Shown here one piece after another: positions 1 through 10,197 of a stretch of 64,000 nucleotides of DNA (position 1 is its first letter; each line of letters opens with the position of its first letter). The DNA is taken from assembly GCA_951640195.1 (NCBI GenBank), contig OX621166.1, positions 2,534,501 through 2,598,500 on the forward strand, given 5' to 3'. A program made the translations under genes and the position numbers. Origin of the DNA: Porpolomopsis calyptriformis (taxonomy: Eukaryota; Basidiomycota; Agaricomycetes; Agaricales; Hygrophoraceae). The notes beneath the pieces were generated by a model. That model was not told where the DNA came from. It saw nothing but the letters and a program-made list of their open reading frames with translations, and ran no database searches.

Positions 1-361
1 AATCATAATCTCTAGCCAGGGCGTTCTACAGCCCCAGGATCCGTAACAGAGCTTTTAAATTGTTTTGGATCGGATAGCCAACGGAAACACTTCCGAACTA
101 CTGAAATCTGTTTCAGGATGGCCTTGCAGTGACTTGCAGTTGTTTGTTTCCGATCTCATCCTGTGCACACTGGATGCTGGTTTAGCGAGTTGAGTCTACA
201 TGCCCCTGATTTACCCGTATCATTTACATACCATTTACACATCGGTCGCCACAAATCAGGCCACAATTCACTTGTCTCAAGATGGATGAGGAGCTGGCAG
301 AGTTCTACTTAGGTCTGGGGGCCAGACAGCAAGGCTACCTTGGCATTGGATATTGCTTCTT
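1..361. other. Leading intergenic sequence
   Basis: No convincing coding exon, RNA gene or repeat was recognised between the window edge and the hairpin at 362. Open frames here are short and have no family resemblance. It may be the flank of a gene lying outside the window. Confidence 0.4.
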
Positions 362-476
362 GAATGTTTGATGCTGTTCATGTTTTTCTTTGCTGCAAAT
401 GCAGGCCCTTCAACACACAAGTTGTTGAAGGGCCTGCATTTGCAGTAAAGGAAAAGAGGGACAGCATCAAACATTC
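362..476 (+). repeat. Long foldback hairpin, 53-nt arms with 9-nt loop
   Basis: The arms at 362-414 and 424-476 are reverse complements. The inner 22 positions next to the loop and the outer 16 positions pair perfectly. Only five of 53 positions differ. Read as a + strand RNA, three of those five become G-U wobbles (arm positions 17, 26 and 31); read as a - strand RNA they would be A-C mismatches. The asymmetry suggests that a + strand transcript is the folded form. It could be a milRNA-like or small-RNA-producing hairpin precursor, or a very short foldback element. No target-site duplication or transposase was seen. No fungal RNA family is recognised. Confidence 0.75.
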
Positions 477-1192
477 TTCTCATTTTACACCACTGCTGTG
501 GATCATACTACTGAATGTCTCGTGAGTATGGATCCTCTCTTTGGAATCAGGGTGATTCTGTTTCTCAGCCATGGAATCCGGCCTCGCCGCTCTATCCACC
601 CATCCCGTCAAATTTCTATGGCCGAAAAGCATATCGCTCCCATTAACAACCCCAGCAAGAATAGAAATCAGACGTCGTCGAGAGGCTTGGAGGTCCTTGG
701 ACCAGGAATCCGTGCAACAACGACTTACATCTCTGATTTTGCTTTTCAGTATCCTCTATCGCCGTCTTAGGGAAACGGATGTTCCGTCCTTCCCCACCGC
801 TCGCGAGTTGTATGAGAGCCTCCTGCACCAGCTGTCTCGCTGAATTCGGTCGGTCATGAATACAGCGTGCGCTTCGTTTGCTTCGTCTGGGGTCCCCACA
901 GCCTTTCACACTCAAGTCATATCTATTGAAGGTGACAAATCTCACTTTCAATGACCAAATCTGGCGTTCACCTAGGTTACTGTAAATGGTTTCATTGTAA
1001 AACCTTGCAAGCAAAGTAATGTTCACCTTTGTGGATGAAAGCGATGAATTCATGGTATATAAGCAAACGTACAGTGACAATTATAAAAGTGGCCAGTGAA
1101 TCTGGCCCGAACCACAAGAGTGAAAGAAATACTGTATTACAACAGAAGAACTTACAATCTATATGAAAAAACATCGGAATAGTCCAAGTCTC
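477..1192. other. Region without a supported gene
   Basis: A 90-residue open frame at 571-843 (+), with an Arg-rich middle and a helical C-terminus, is the best coding candidate. It has no recognised family and overlaps a 145-residue open frame on the other strand (643-1080). Neither is supported by splice signals or motifs. The rest is AT-rich and looks non-coding; the 3' part is probably the downstream region of the F-box gene that ends at 1193. Confidence 0.3.
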
Positions 1193-2240
1193 TCACCAAT
1201 TCGCAAGGAGAACAACACCACGACTGTCAAGTATGGGCATGTGAACCCTGACGGATTCTTGAACCATTTGCCCGGCTTTCGTATCACCCAAAATTCTTAT
1301 CTCACGTAGCCGAAGGCTGGACCGGTGCTGTTGAGTGAAAACGCGTTCTATGGAAGGCAAGAAGACCTCCAAGTCGATGTCGCCTTTCGGTAAATCGAGC
1401 CATACATATTCCATATTATGTGAGGTGATCTGAGAGAGCAACGTGGGCACCCAATCCAGAGTGGAAAAGTTACCGCACATGGCTGACGCAAGGAACAGGC
1501 GAACCAAACGAAGATTGGTGTTGTGGGCAAGGTTGATGAGATTGTCGCAGACAGCTGTGAAACCAATTAAATCAGGCAAATAAACCACAAGCGCGATAAA
1601 AATATATTCACCTGTTGCGAGGGTTGCTTCAATATCGGTCAGTCGGAAATCCTCAAGACGCGAACCTAGCGTCTTGGGCAGTTCACCTGCTGCTTGGGTG
1701 TGGTTTGGATGCAGCTTTTTAAAGTGAAGGGAGGATATGTCCAGATGCGACTCGAGGTGCAGAAGCTGATTGAAAAAGTGCGATTGGTTGGATTGCAGGG
1801 TAACAGATTTCAAACCGCGGGGTAGGGGTATTCCTGATTCGCTGTATGATTCCCAGCCCGCCATTGATAAATAAAGAGTCGCGAGCAATGGAAACGACGA
1901 AATGAATTCGTTCACTTGTCGTGATGACTGGAAGGAACCCCGCAGCAGCAAGCGCTGGACATTTTGTGGACATTTTGGAAGCGTGCAGGGATTGGTCGGC
2001 GACGCTGTGAAACATATTTTATCAAGGAAGCGTAGAGCGTCTTGTTTATCCTTGAGGTAAACACTATGAAAAAGGTGACGTCTGCTGGCGTGTATAAACG
2101 TTTTGCAGGTCAAACCGCAAGCGCGCAGGGAAGCCTGGTCATCACCAGGTTGTCGATAATAGGGTGGCACAGCTCAAAAGGAAGGGAAGCAAAATGGGAT
2201 ATGGTGGGGGTCGTCTCGCAGTCTTCTGGTTTGAGTTGAT
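1193..2240 (-). pseudogene. F-box-type protein with apparent frameshift after the F-box
   Basis: About 325 residues read continuously from 2170 down to the stop at 1193. They begin with a segment (RACGLTCKTF, then SRRHLFHSV) that in Agaricomycete F-box proteins directly follows the F-box. The F-box itself (LPFELCHPIIDNL) is encoded just upstream at about 2150-2211 in another frame. Adding one G near 2146-2152 would join the two into the usual F-box order. No intron can bridge them: a GT..AG there would span only 11 nt. Family knowledge: F-box proteins recruit substrates to SCF ubiquitin ligases and are strongly expanded in this class. The frame break is either a real inactivating deletion or a sequencing error. 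No clear start codon was found in the F-box frame, so an upstream exon may exist. Confidence 0.65.
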
Positions 2241-2651
2241 CTCGTAGGGCAGCCTGGTCGTCGTCGCAGTCGGAAGTCGAGGAGCGTACTCGTCCAATTT
2301 TCTTTAAATCTTCACCCTTCTCAAAAACGCCATTTCCGAAAGATACGTCTCGGGAATATGTTGGGATTCATCAGAGATCTGGATATTGAAGGTTGAAACT
2401 AGGGGCTTTTTGCTTTGGTAGTCTGGCTTGCTTCTGGCAGTCAAGCGACTGCAAGGATCTCTCCTGGCTTTGTTAATGCCACCGAGTCGTGATCACAGGA
2501 ACAGGTTCTTCAAAGGGGATTTGAGCTCGCCGCTACTCTACGCGCAAATGCGGTATTGGAGGCAGCATTAGACTCGCGTCGACGACTTATCGACAGAGTT
2601 TTCGGACATGGTGTTTTATGTCCTGTTCTATTAGCTAGTGGTCAGTGCGCT
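2241..2651. other. Intergenic region between F-box gene and NLR-like gene
   Basis: It holds the presumed 5' part of the F-box gene (a frame open to about 2370 without a methionine) and the presumed promoter of the + strand STAND gene. The two genes would be transcribed divergently. No TATA box or repeat stands out. Confidence 0.35.
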
Positions 2652-5567
2652 ATGGCATCCGTTTGGGCGCCTATCGATTATATCTTTCTCACCTTCATCA
2701 TGAGCAGCATTTCTCTGAATGCAAATCTCACAGTGAACTTGGTCGGACGCGATCAAGTGACCCATTATCATCTGTCAGCCCCAGGTCAGTCAGTCCCATA
2801 GCGATAATGTTCGACGAGTGAGCTGTATTTGGCCGCTTGCGCAAACCTTCCACGAGTCGTCTCCAATCCGCCATCTGCTTCGATTCGTAGACAGAAAGAA
2901 CATTCCTTCTGACGTTGCTTGTGCATTCTAGAACCAGAGAACGCCAACCGTCAGTCAGGTTTACCTCAACGTATCAACGAGGCTCCTATTGATCGTCTCT
3001 CGGCACATTTCACCGGAAGAGGAAAAGAATTCGACTTTGTCAAGGAAGCGCTAAATGAACACCCAAGCAATCTACCAAGTCGTTGCGCTATTCGTGGGAT
3101 GCCAGGACTAGGGAAGACCCAGTTACTTTTGAAGTACGCAAAACTCGCATTCGAACACCACTGGTACTCGCACATATTCTGGACATCGGCTACCACCGTC
3201 GATAAGCTAAATCAAGGGTTTACTAAAATTCTCGATCTCATCGATGACCACAGCCGCTACCATCAGGATCAGAGCGCGAAGCTAACGTCGGCGAGACGTT
3301 GGTTGGAAGGGTCGCATGGAAGCAGCGACATCGATTGGCTTCTGATCATTGACAACGTTCATCGCGATGTCCTGAGCTTCCTTCGGTTGCATCTCCCTCG
3401 AACTAATACCCAAGGGAGCATTCTTTTCACAACACGGACGGCTGAAGTTGCTGAGGCTTTGACGAACGCGGCGGGAGTACAATATCCAATACTCGCACTT
3501 CAAACGTTGGACCTGACGGACGCGGCGAACCTTCTTGTTGAAGATGCAGGTATCGATTCGGAAATCGCAACGCCCTTGCTATTGAGCCAAGCCGAAGCGT
3601 TGGTCAATTGCGTTGGTCGTCTGCCTCTCGCGGTTGTTCATGCGGCATCGTTTATTAAGCAAACGGGCACCAATCTAGGCGATATGCTCAAGTTGTATGA
3701 CAGTAGGCAAAAGATGAAAGTACGTTTATCTCTGCCAGTTACATCAAATACAAATGTTCACATACGTTAACAGCTGATTCAATGGGAGAATGATCTAAAC
3801 ACTTACGAGGAGCGATCTGTCGCAGTCACATTTTCCAACCTGTTTGATCAACTCAATCACGAATCTCGCGATATCAGCAATCTTCTGAAAGTTCTTTCAT
3901 TCCTCGACACAGAGAACATACCTATGAAGATGATTATTGAAGGAGCCAAGCGATTGTCACATTCCCAGGACCCAGGGCCATCTGCCGACCCGTTTCCAGC
4001 ATCACCCCTTCCCTTGACATCTTCTTCGCCATCACCATCATCGTTACCCAAGCTTAGCCCATTACGACGGCTGAAGGAATGGGGCAAGCGTCATTCGCCA
4101 TTACATCGTGGTAGGAAAACTGAAACGGACAACACAAGGCCGACATCTCGGATACCTTCAGAATCTTCGCTGATTTCCCTAATTCTCCAGCCAATCGAGT
4201 TTCAGAAAGCCATACAACAACTCAACAACCTATCTCTGATCGACCACCGACCAAATATCGGAGAGTCTTCATTGTGGATGCACGATTTGGTCAAATTCAT
4301 GATACAGGAGTCTGCAAGGACCAATGACACTTATCCAAAGTGGCTCCGTTTATCTGTGTCGCTTGTCTGTTCTGCCTTCGAGCACATCGAAGACCACGAC
4401 TTACCACAGACGTGGGCTGAATGTGAGACGTTCGTGCCGCATTTACGATCTCTGAACGAGGCATGGAACGACACATACGGGTTGAATATGGAGCTGACAA
4501 CAGCCAACACAAATATTGCAAATTATCTATCCGGCTGTGGACGATATGATGAGGCCGAGGAGTTGTGCAAAGCAGCCGTTGAAGTTTGGAAGAAGCATTT
4601 GGGGGCTGATCACCCATCTACGCTCACCTCTATGAACAATCTCGCACTAGTGTATGAGTCCCAAGGACGGCACGACGATGCGGAAACGCTCCATAAGCAG
4701 GTGTTAGCCAGCAATCAGAAGCTTCTAGGGGCTGATCACCTGTCTACGCTCACTTCGATGCACAATCTCGCCTCAGTGTATGAGTCCCAAGGACGATATG
4801 ACGACGCGGAAACTCTCCATAATCAAGTGTTAGCTGGCAGACAGAAGCTTCTAGGAGCTGATCAACTGTCTACGCTCACTTCGATGCACAATCTCGCACT
4901 AGTGTATAGGTCCCGAGGACGGTATGACGACGCGGAAACTCTCCATAACCAAGTGTTAGCTGGCAAACAAAAACTTCTAGGGGCTGATCACCCAGACACA
5001 CTCATCTCGATGCACAATCTCGCCTCAGTGTATATATCCCAAGGACGGTACGACGATGCGGAAACTCTCCATAAGCAGGCGTTAGCCAGCAGACAGAAGC
5101 TTCTAGGGGCTGATCACCCAGACACACTCACCTCAATGAACAATCTTGGGTTGGTGTATATGTCCCAAGGACGGTACGATGAAGCGGAAATGCTCAATAA
5201 GCAGACGTTAGCCAGCAAGCAGAAGTTTCTAGGAGCTAATCACCTGTCTACGCTCACTTCGATGCACAATCTCGCCTCAGTGTATGAGTCCCAAGGACGA
5301 TATGACGATGCAGAAACTCTCCATAAGCAGACGTTATCCAGCACGCAGAAGCTTCTAGGAGATGATCACCCAGACACACTCATGTCAATGCACAATCTCG
5401 CGTCGGTGTATGGGTCACAAGGGCGGTACGATGAGGCGGCTTCACTTTACAAGGTCGTCTTAGCTGGTCAGGAGAAGTGTCTCGGGAGCAGCCACCCACA
5501 CACACAAATCACAGCTCGTAACCTCGCCTACCTCTGTGAAGAAAAAGGACGAGATAGCGAAGGGTAA
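2652..5567 (+). CDS. NLR-like STAND protein: NB-ARC/NACHT NTPase plus TPR repeats
   Basis: Three exons are inferred: 2652-2784, 2932-3719 and 3774-5567. The introns (2785-2931, phase 1; 3720-3773, phase 0) keep the frame and give about 904 residues. The alternative start at 2700 is equally good. Residues near 100 form a P-loop (GMPGLGKTQ); WLLIIDN is Walker B-like and FTTR follows, as in NB-ARC domains. A Ser/Pro-rich basic linker comes next (about residues 365-410). From about residue 545 to the end there are roughly nine 42-residue TPR units of the kinesin-light-chain type (LGADHPDTL, SQGRYDDAETLHKQ). The TPR units are nearly identical in DNA as well as protein. Known biology: fungal NLR-like proteins of this layout are proposed innate-immunity or allorecognition receptors in the cytosol. 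The ligand and N-terminal effector are unknown; the N-terminus here has no recognised effector domain. Confidence 0.85.
4510..5540 (+). repeat. Tandem 126-bp repeats encoding TPR units
   Basis: About eight consecutive units of 126 bp (42 codons) lie inside the last exon of the STAND gene. Stretches such as the GADHP/DTL turn and the DDAETLH helix recur with few nucleotide changes, including synonymous sites. Such high internal conservation points to recent unit duplication or gene conversion, and repeat number may vary between strains. Confidence 0.8.
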
Positions 5568-5847
5568 ACAACGCGAGTCGTGAGGGAGTCCACTTTGCGA
5601 TTGTTGTATTACCAGTGTCTGTATCAACTGAGAGAAATTTCTGGACGTTGTCTTGGATTTCACAGAAGCTCCACCACTTCCAATTTTTGCGAGTACACGA
5701 GAGAATGTGCTGGGTCGCTTTAGCTGCCATACCGTTTGCTATCACCCGCGGAGAACACTGTGTTTTGATCTGCTATGTTTCAGTCTGTGTCGCGGACACT
5801 CATAAGTAATATACAGTCTGTGAGAATGGAGGAAAGGAAAGCGGACT
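5568..5847. other. Intergenic, convergent 3' ends
   Basis: Lies between the stop codon of the + strand STAND gene and the stop codon of the - strand nuclease-like gene. No coding signal or repeat was seen. It presumably holds both 3' untranslated regions. Confidence 0.5.
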
Positions 5848-7115
5848 TCAGGTAGACCTACGCAAGATCTCATGACCTAAAGCCCTTCCCGCTGTTTTTT
5901 TCCCTCGATACAGCGCCAGCTGCCTCCCTTCATACGTCAAGTGTAGCCCCGTAACGCTACCTTCCTCTCGCGCAATATCCATGACCTCTGTCAGCGTAAC
6001 TTTAAGCTTTGCCATGTTCACTCGGGCCAGTTTTTCTCTTCGAACCAGCTTCTTGTGCGCAAGAGTAAGCCTTTCAGGGCAGAAAACACCGTTATCGTGT
6101 TTCACGAGGAGAAGATGTTGTGTCTGAGAAAAGTAAAGTTGTGCATATATATCAGGCCATTTGAGCCCATTAGGCGATTTGCAAGTCTTCAGCTCGACCA
6201 GCGAGGATTGAGAGACAAGCCTGCGTGGGCTTGTTCGAATTATGGTCAGGTTCGGAACCAAAGGTGAGGCGTTTCTGGTATTCGAACCTGGGATTGTCTT
6301 TGAGCTGTCAGCAGGAGATGACGAAAGGTCGTTGACTTCTTCACAGGCATCCACTTCAAAGCGAAGAAGAATATTTATACCACCAAATTTCTACGTGCCG
6401 CAAATAAGCTCATGGAATTATGGCTGTTAGATGGACATACGATTAAGATGATCCTAAGGTGGGCCGTTGCTCGTTGACAGCTCGGAGGAGGTCTTGTTGC
6501 CGTCATTTCATAGGGACGACCGAAGTTGATTCCACTTCCGGAGCCACGGGACGATCTGGTTTTCTCCTTCTTAGATTTCTTCTTGGGTTCCTTCTTGTGG
6601 GAAATAAAGAGGCAAGTACGACCTGCAAGCTCAACGTCGAACGCAAAGCTTTGGTTGCCTGCAGAGCCACTTGCCCAACGGTACATTTTGCGCAAGATAC
6701 TCCCATCACATACGATATCGGGCTCAGTCAAGTCATACCCTCCAAGATCACTGATAGCGGAGAACATGGGGGTAAGTGACGAATAGTCCTGATGGAGGTG
6801 CCTATTGTAGTCTTCGATAGCAAGCCCTCGATCCAGGGTAACCCGCACGGGGGGGGGATTTAGCAAAATATTTGGTGAGCCTGGGTATACATTAGCCGCG
6901 GTATGTTCACAAGTACAAAGCTCTAGATCGAGTATTTTTTGGGACATACCCGGCACGGCAATAGTTGGTGTTGGTGCTTTAATCCATGAATACGATGCGA
7001 CTGGCGTAAAATCGGTGATTTTGACGACTTCGGAAACCCTTGGTGGAGGGTTGAAACACTTTAACAAAGTCTGAGAGATGTTGCGAGTAAGTGGGCGACG
7101 AAGCATACTGTGCAT
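5848..7115 (-). CDS. DXO/Rai1-like PD-(D/E)XK family protein, copy 1
   Basis: Exons 7115-6950, 6880-6441 and 6390-5848 (introns of 69 and 50 bp, phases 1 and 0) encode about 382 residues. The order is: N-terminal ASYSW segment, SPNILL, a conserved middle (GGYDL, LRKMYRW, AGRTCLF), a Lys-rich insert, GRPYEMTATRPP, then LLRFEVDA and, after a Ser-rich spacer, SLVELKT. The E-x-D and E-x-K pair matches motifs III and IV of DXO/Rai1 decapping nucleases, which use a PD-(D/E)XK fold. The family is widespread in fungi and, as I recall, is often auto-labelled geranylgeranyl pyrophosphate synthetase; no prenyl-synthase DDxxD motif is visible here. A paralogue lies directly upstream with the same intron positions and phases. 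RNA or DNA cleavage is inference. Confidence 0.7.
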
Positions 7116-7824
7116 GTAAGGTTGGTTCTTCGTGGAGACTCTGCATTAGTCGTTGTTATGTGGGGGAAAGTATAACATATGCCGGACATGGTAGCGACAT
7201 GAGGCATTGGGCGTCTGAGAGGATGAATAACGTCGGAATACCCTGGGAATCCGACAGCCCATGGGCTGAACGACGAGAAACATGCTCCAGCCTTTGTATT
7301 ATAAGTACGTTCACTGAGAGAAACAGACCTGACCCAAATCAACGGTGAGATGCTTGGGAATTGAATCAATGGTCACTTAACGATTTATGGTAAGTTTCAC
7401 TGAGTGACGCAATAACGTCCCCCACGTGTCAGGTATGCTTTCCCGGAATGGAGTCACAATTGTGCCCGGCCAGCTAATGGTGACCTGGAAAACACGAAAG
7501 GTTGCCATGGTACACGTCTTAAGTCGTGCATGTAGTTTGTCGCCAGATTAATCCATGAATATGACGCAACTGCCTGATCGACACCTCATCGGGGGGTAAA
7601 GCATTCAACTCCGGTCTGTGTTGTATTAGAGGATTGTAATGCCTGCTCTGATTGAGATGTCTGAAAGGAAAGAAGATATATTGCAGAAAGGAAGAGCAAT
7701 CATGGGTCCGAACGCGAGCGCTAAATAGCGAAAATCATGTCCTAGTCTTCGAATTGTGGTTGCGTTTCAGTATCTCATCAACTACACCAAGCACAGATCA
7801 AAAGCACAATATGTACGACGAACC
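7116..7824. other. Intergenic between tandem paralogues
   Basis: Promoter side of copy 1 and downstream side of copy 2. Short open frames here lack family resemblance. Segments near 7530-7600 echo the ASYSW-coding part of the paralogues (a TTAATCCATGAATA run also present near 6979-6992), so a degenerate fragment of a further copy is possible. Confidence 0.35.
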
Positions 7825-9124
7825 TCAAATAAATCTGCTCGAGATTTCACATCCAATAGCCTTCCCCGTTCCGATTTTCCGTTTATACAGGGCCAGCCTA
7901 CCCTCGATGCAGATCAAACTCAAGCCTACACCACTTCCCACTCCTCGTACGGCTACTAAAATCTCATCTAGAACGGCTTTAAGCTTGGCCATGCCTTTCT
8001 CAGCCAGCTTCGCATGCCGAGCCATGGTGGTATCCGTAAGCCTGAATATTTCAACCGGGCTAAAGCTCCCTCGGGTATGCTTTGCTAGGTAGAGATATGG
8101 CGTCTGGGAGAGGTATAGCTGCGGATAAGTGTCGGCCCAGTCAAGCGATCGATGGGAAGCACGGGTTTTGATTTCGATCAGTGAGGACTGGGCCACCGGG
8201 GTACGGGGATTTGTCTTAGTGACAGTTACACCGGGAATGGCTGAGCGAGTGTTGCCGGCTACCCCAGCGGAAGCGGCACTGGAATTGATCCCGAGGCCAG
8301 CCATGGCGGAAGCAAGTTCGCCAGCATCGGTTATGCCGGTACAGGCATCCACTTCGAAACGAAGAAGGATTTTCAGGTCGCCCATATTCTTCCGAAAATA
8401 GAATCAGAGAATAACAAAAAACAAAGAGTTTTATGGGTAGACGTACAGTTGAGATGATTCTGTGGTGACTGGTCGCGTTCGGGCATCCTCGAGGAGGCCT
8501 TGTCGCAGCCTTTTCGTATTCACGCCCAAAGCCCTTGAATCCAACAATCCTTTCGGCATTTTGCTCTTCCCGGCGGGTAAACAAACAAGTGTTCCCTGCG
8601 AGATCCACATCGATCCTAAAATTTTCGCTGTCTGAAGCGCCAATTGACCAACGAAGCAACTTGCGCAAATTATTGCGGTCAGAAACGAGATCGATCCCGG
8701 CGAAGTCATATTCCCCGAGCGCATCGATGGCAGCAAACATGGGGGCCAGAGGTGACCCTGTACGCTCCATGCGATACGCATTCTGATCGATGACGACAAG
8801 GCCACTATCTTGGGGAACGGTGCGAGGGTTCACATTAGTCCAAATGTTCGGAGAACCTAATCGCCATTAAGTAAATGTAAACAGCCGAGTTGGGAATGCA
8901 TTCATTCACGTACTAGGGACGGAGATGGTAGGGGTGGTTGCCTCAGTCCAAGAGTACGACGCAACCACCTGAACATTGGTAATTTTAGCGCCTTGAGTGG
9001 CGCTAGAGGCAGGAGTAAAAGATTTCAGTAAACCATCAAGATCCTTGCGTATGTACGCCGGCGCGGAGAGCTGAGTTTGGCTGGAAGTACGGTAGGACAT
9101 GAAGTGTTGATTCTGATGAGACAT
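7825..9124 (-). CDS. DXO/Rai1-like PD-(D/E)XK family protein, copy 2
   Basis: Exons 9124-8914, 8856-8447 and 8388-7825 (introns of 57 and 58 bp, phases 1 and 0) encode about 394 residues. It aligns with copy 1 throughout: ASYSW, SPNIW, LGEYDF, LRKLLRW, AGNTCLF, GREYEKAATRPP, LLRFEVDA and SLIEIKT. The catalytic-type acids and lysine (E-V-D, E-I-K) are kept. The spacer between them is Ala/Gly/Ser-rich and differs most between the copies. The first methionine gives a basic, Gln/Ser-rich N-terminus; a second ATG lies 24 nt downstream. Identical intron positions show that this is a tandem duplication, not retrocopying. Function is inferred only from motifs. Confidence 0.7.
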
Positions 9125-10197
9125 TAGTGATTTAGAAACATATCTGACGAGTTGGCCATACGCTCTGAAGTCCAAGGGTAAAGATTTAGATGACACAAGA
9201 GGCCTGTTGACGATTCCGTATCTATATATGCCGCAGCCCTCACCTATAAGAACCTAGACGAAGGGCTAGAAAGTCGAAAGTCGATCAGAACAAAGGATCC
9301 ATTGAATCTAACCTTGATAACAAACATGAGGTTGGGATCCTCCATCTTGCGCAGTTAAAACTACCAACATGCTCCTCTTTCATCCATGATCCGAGGAATG
9401 AAACAGTATGTGTGGTAGACAAGCTTGATAATGTGCACGGTGACCGCCCGTTGCAATTTGCCTGGACTTTCCTACTCTTATGTGAACACTGAAATTGAGA
9501 ACGTTGGGGTCGAAGTAAGTAATCTTTATGCCATATTTGCTTCTCTCCGGCGGCCGACTATCGTGTGCGGATTAACAGGTGAATGATGGCTCTAGAGGTC
9601 CTTTCACATAGATCGCAGCAGCATTGTGATGATTGTTTACGAACACTGGAAATACTCACACAGCGTGTATAACAAAAAGGGGGCAATTTCCAAACAAAGA
9701 TACCTTCCTTCGCATTGTTTATCACTATGCGTATCCATGTCTCCGACGACTCCCGTACGGACACTGCGATGAGAATGGGCTATCGAACCGAAGGATGAGA
9801 TTAACCTAGTTTGGGGGCATTGGCGGCATGGACCACTGTCCCACGCACGGGCCACGCTGACGAAACCTATAAAAGGGCGGGGTGTTGATGAACGTTTTCC
9901 TTAGAACATACTCAGCTAGGATCTATTTTATAGAAACTAACTCGAGTCTCGCATGTTTAACCATGCCATATTCTTCAAATCCACTCGATGACTACCGCAC
10001 TCACTCGTTTAACTGAGAACATGACCTTGGCTTTAATGCCAGGTCTCGAGGACGTTTGGCCTTTTTTCTTTGAAATTCTGTTCAGAATTCCATCGAGAAT
10101 GGCCAGCGAGTTGAGTGTCTGTCTGATGGATTCTTATGTATTCGTTCGCACATGTACAGGCACTGTAGAACAGGAATCTAACGTCTTTCTGGAAACT
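9125..10197. other. Intergenic with TATA-like element and no assigned gene
   Basis: A TATAAAAG element lies at about 9870, followed by several ATGs on the + strand (about 9954, 9963 and 9988). The longest frame from them (9988-10251, 87 codons) has a hydrophobic centre and no recognised family, and it runs into the 3' end of the aldo-keto reductase. A short promoter-driven transcript is possible but not established. Confidence 0.3.

Noticed and set aside
643..1080. 145-residue - strand frame and overlapping + strand frame 571-843
   Set aside because: Neither has a recognisable domain or splice context, so they are mentioned only as weak candidates in the region entry.
2919..2931. Apparent protein start before the NTPase exon of the STAND gene
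   Set aside because: The codon is TTG and the sequence is a pyrimidine-rich CTAG intron acceptor. Joining to the upstream exon in phase 1 is better supported.
4510..5540. Regular repeats that could suggest a CRISPR-like or satellite array
   Set aside because: The period is 126 bp, in frame, and encodes consecutive TPR units with no unique spacers.
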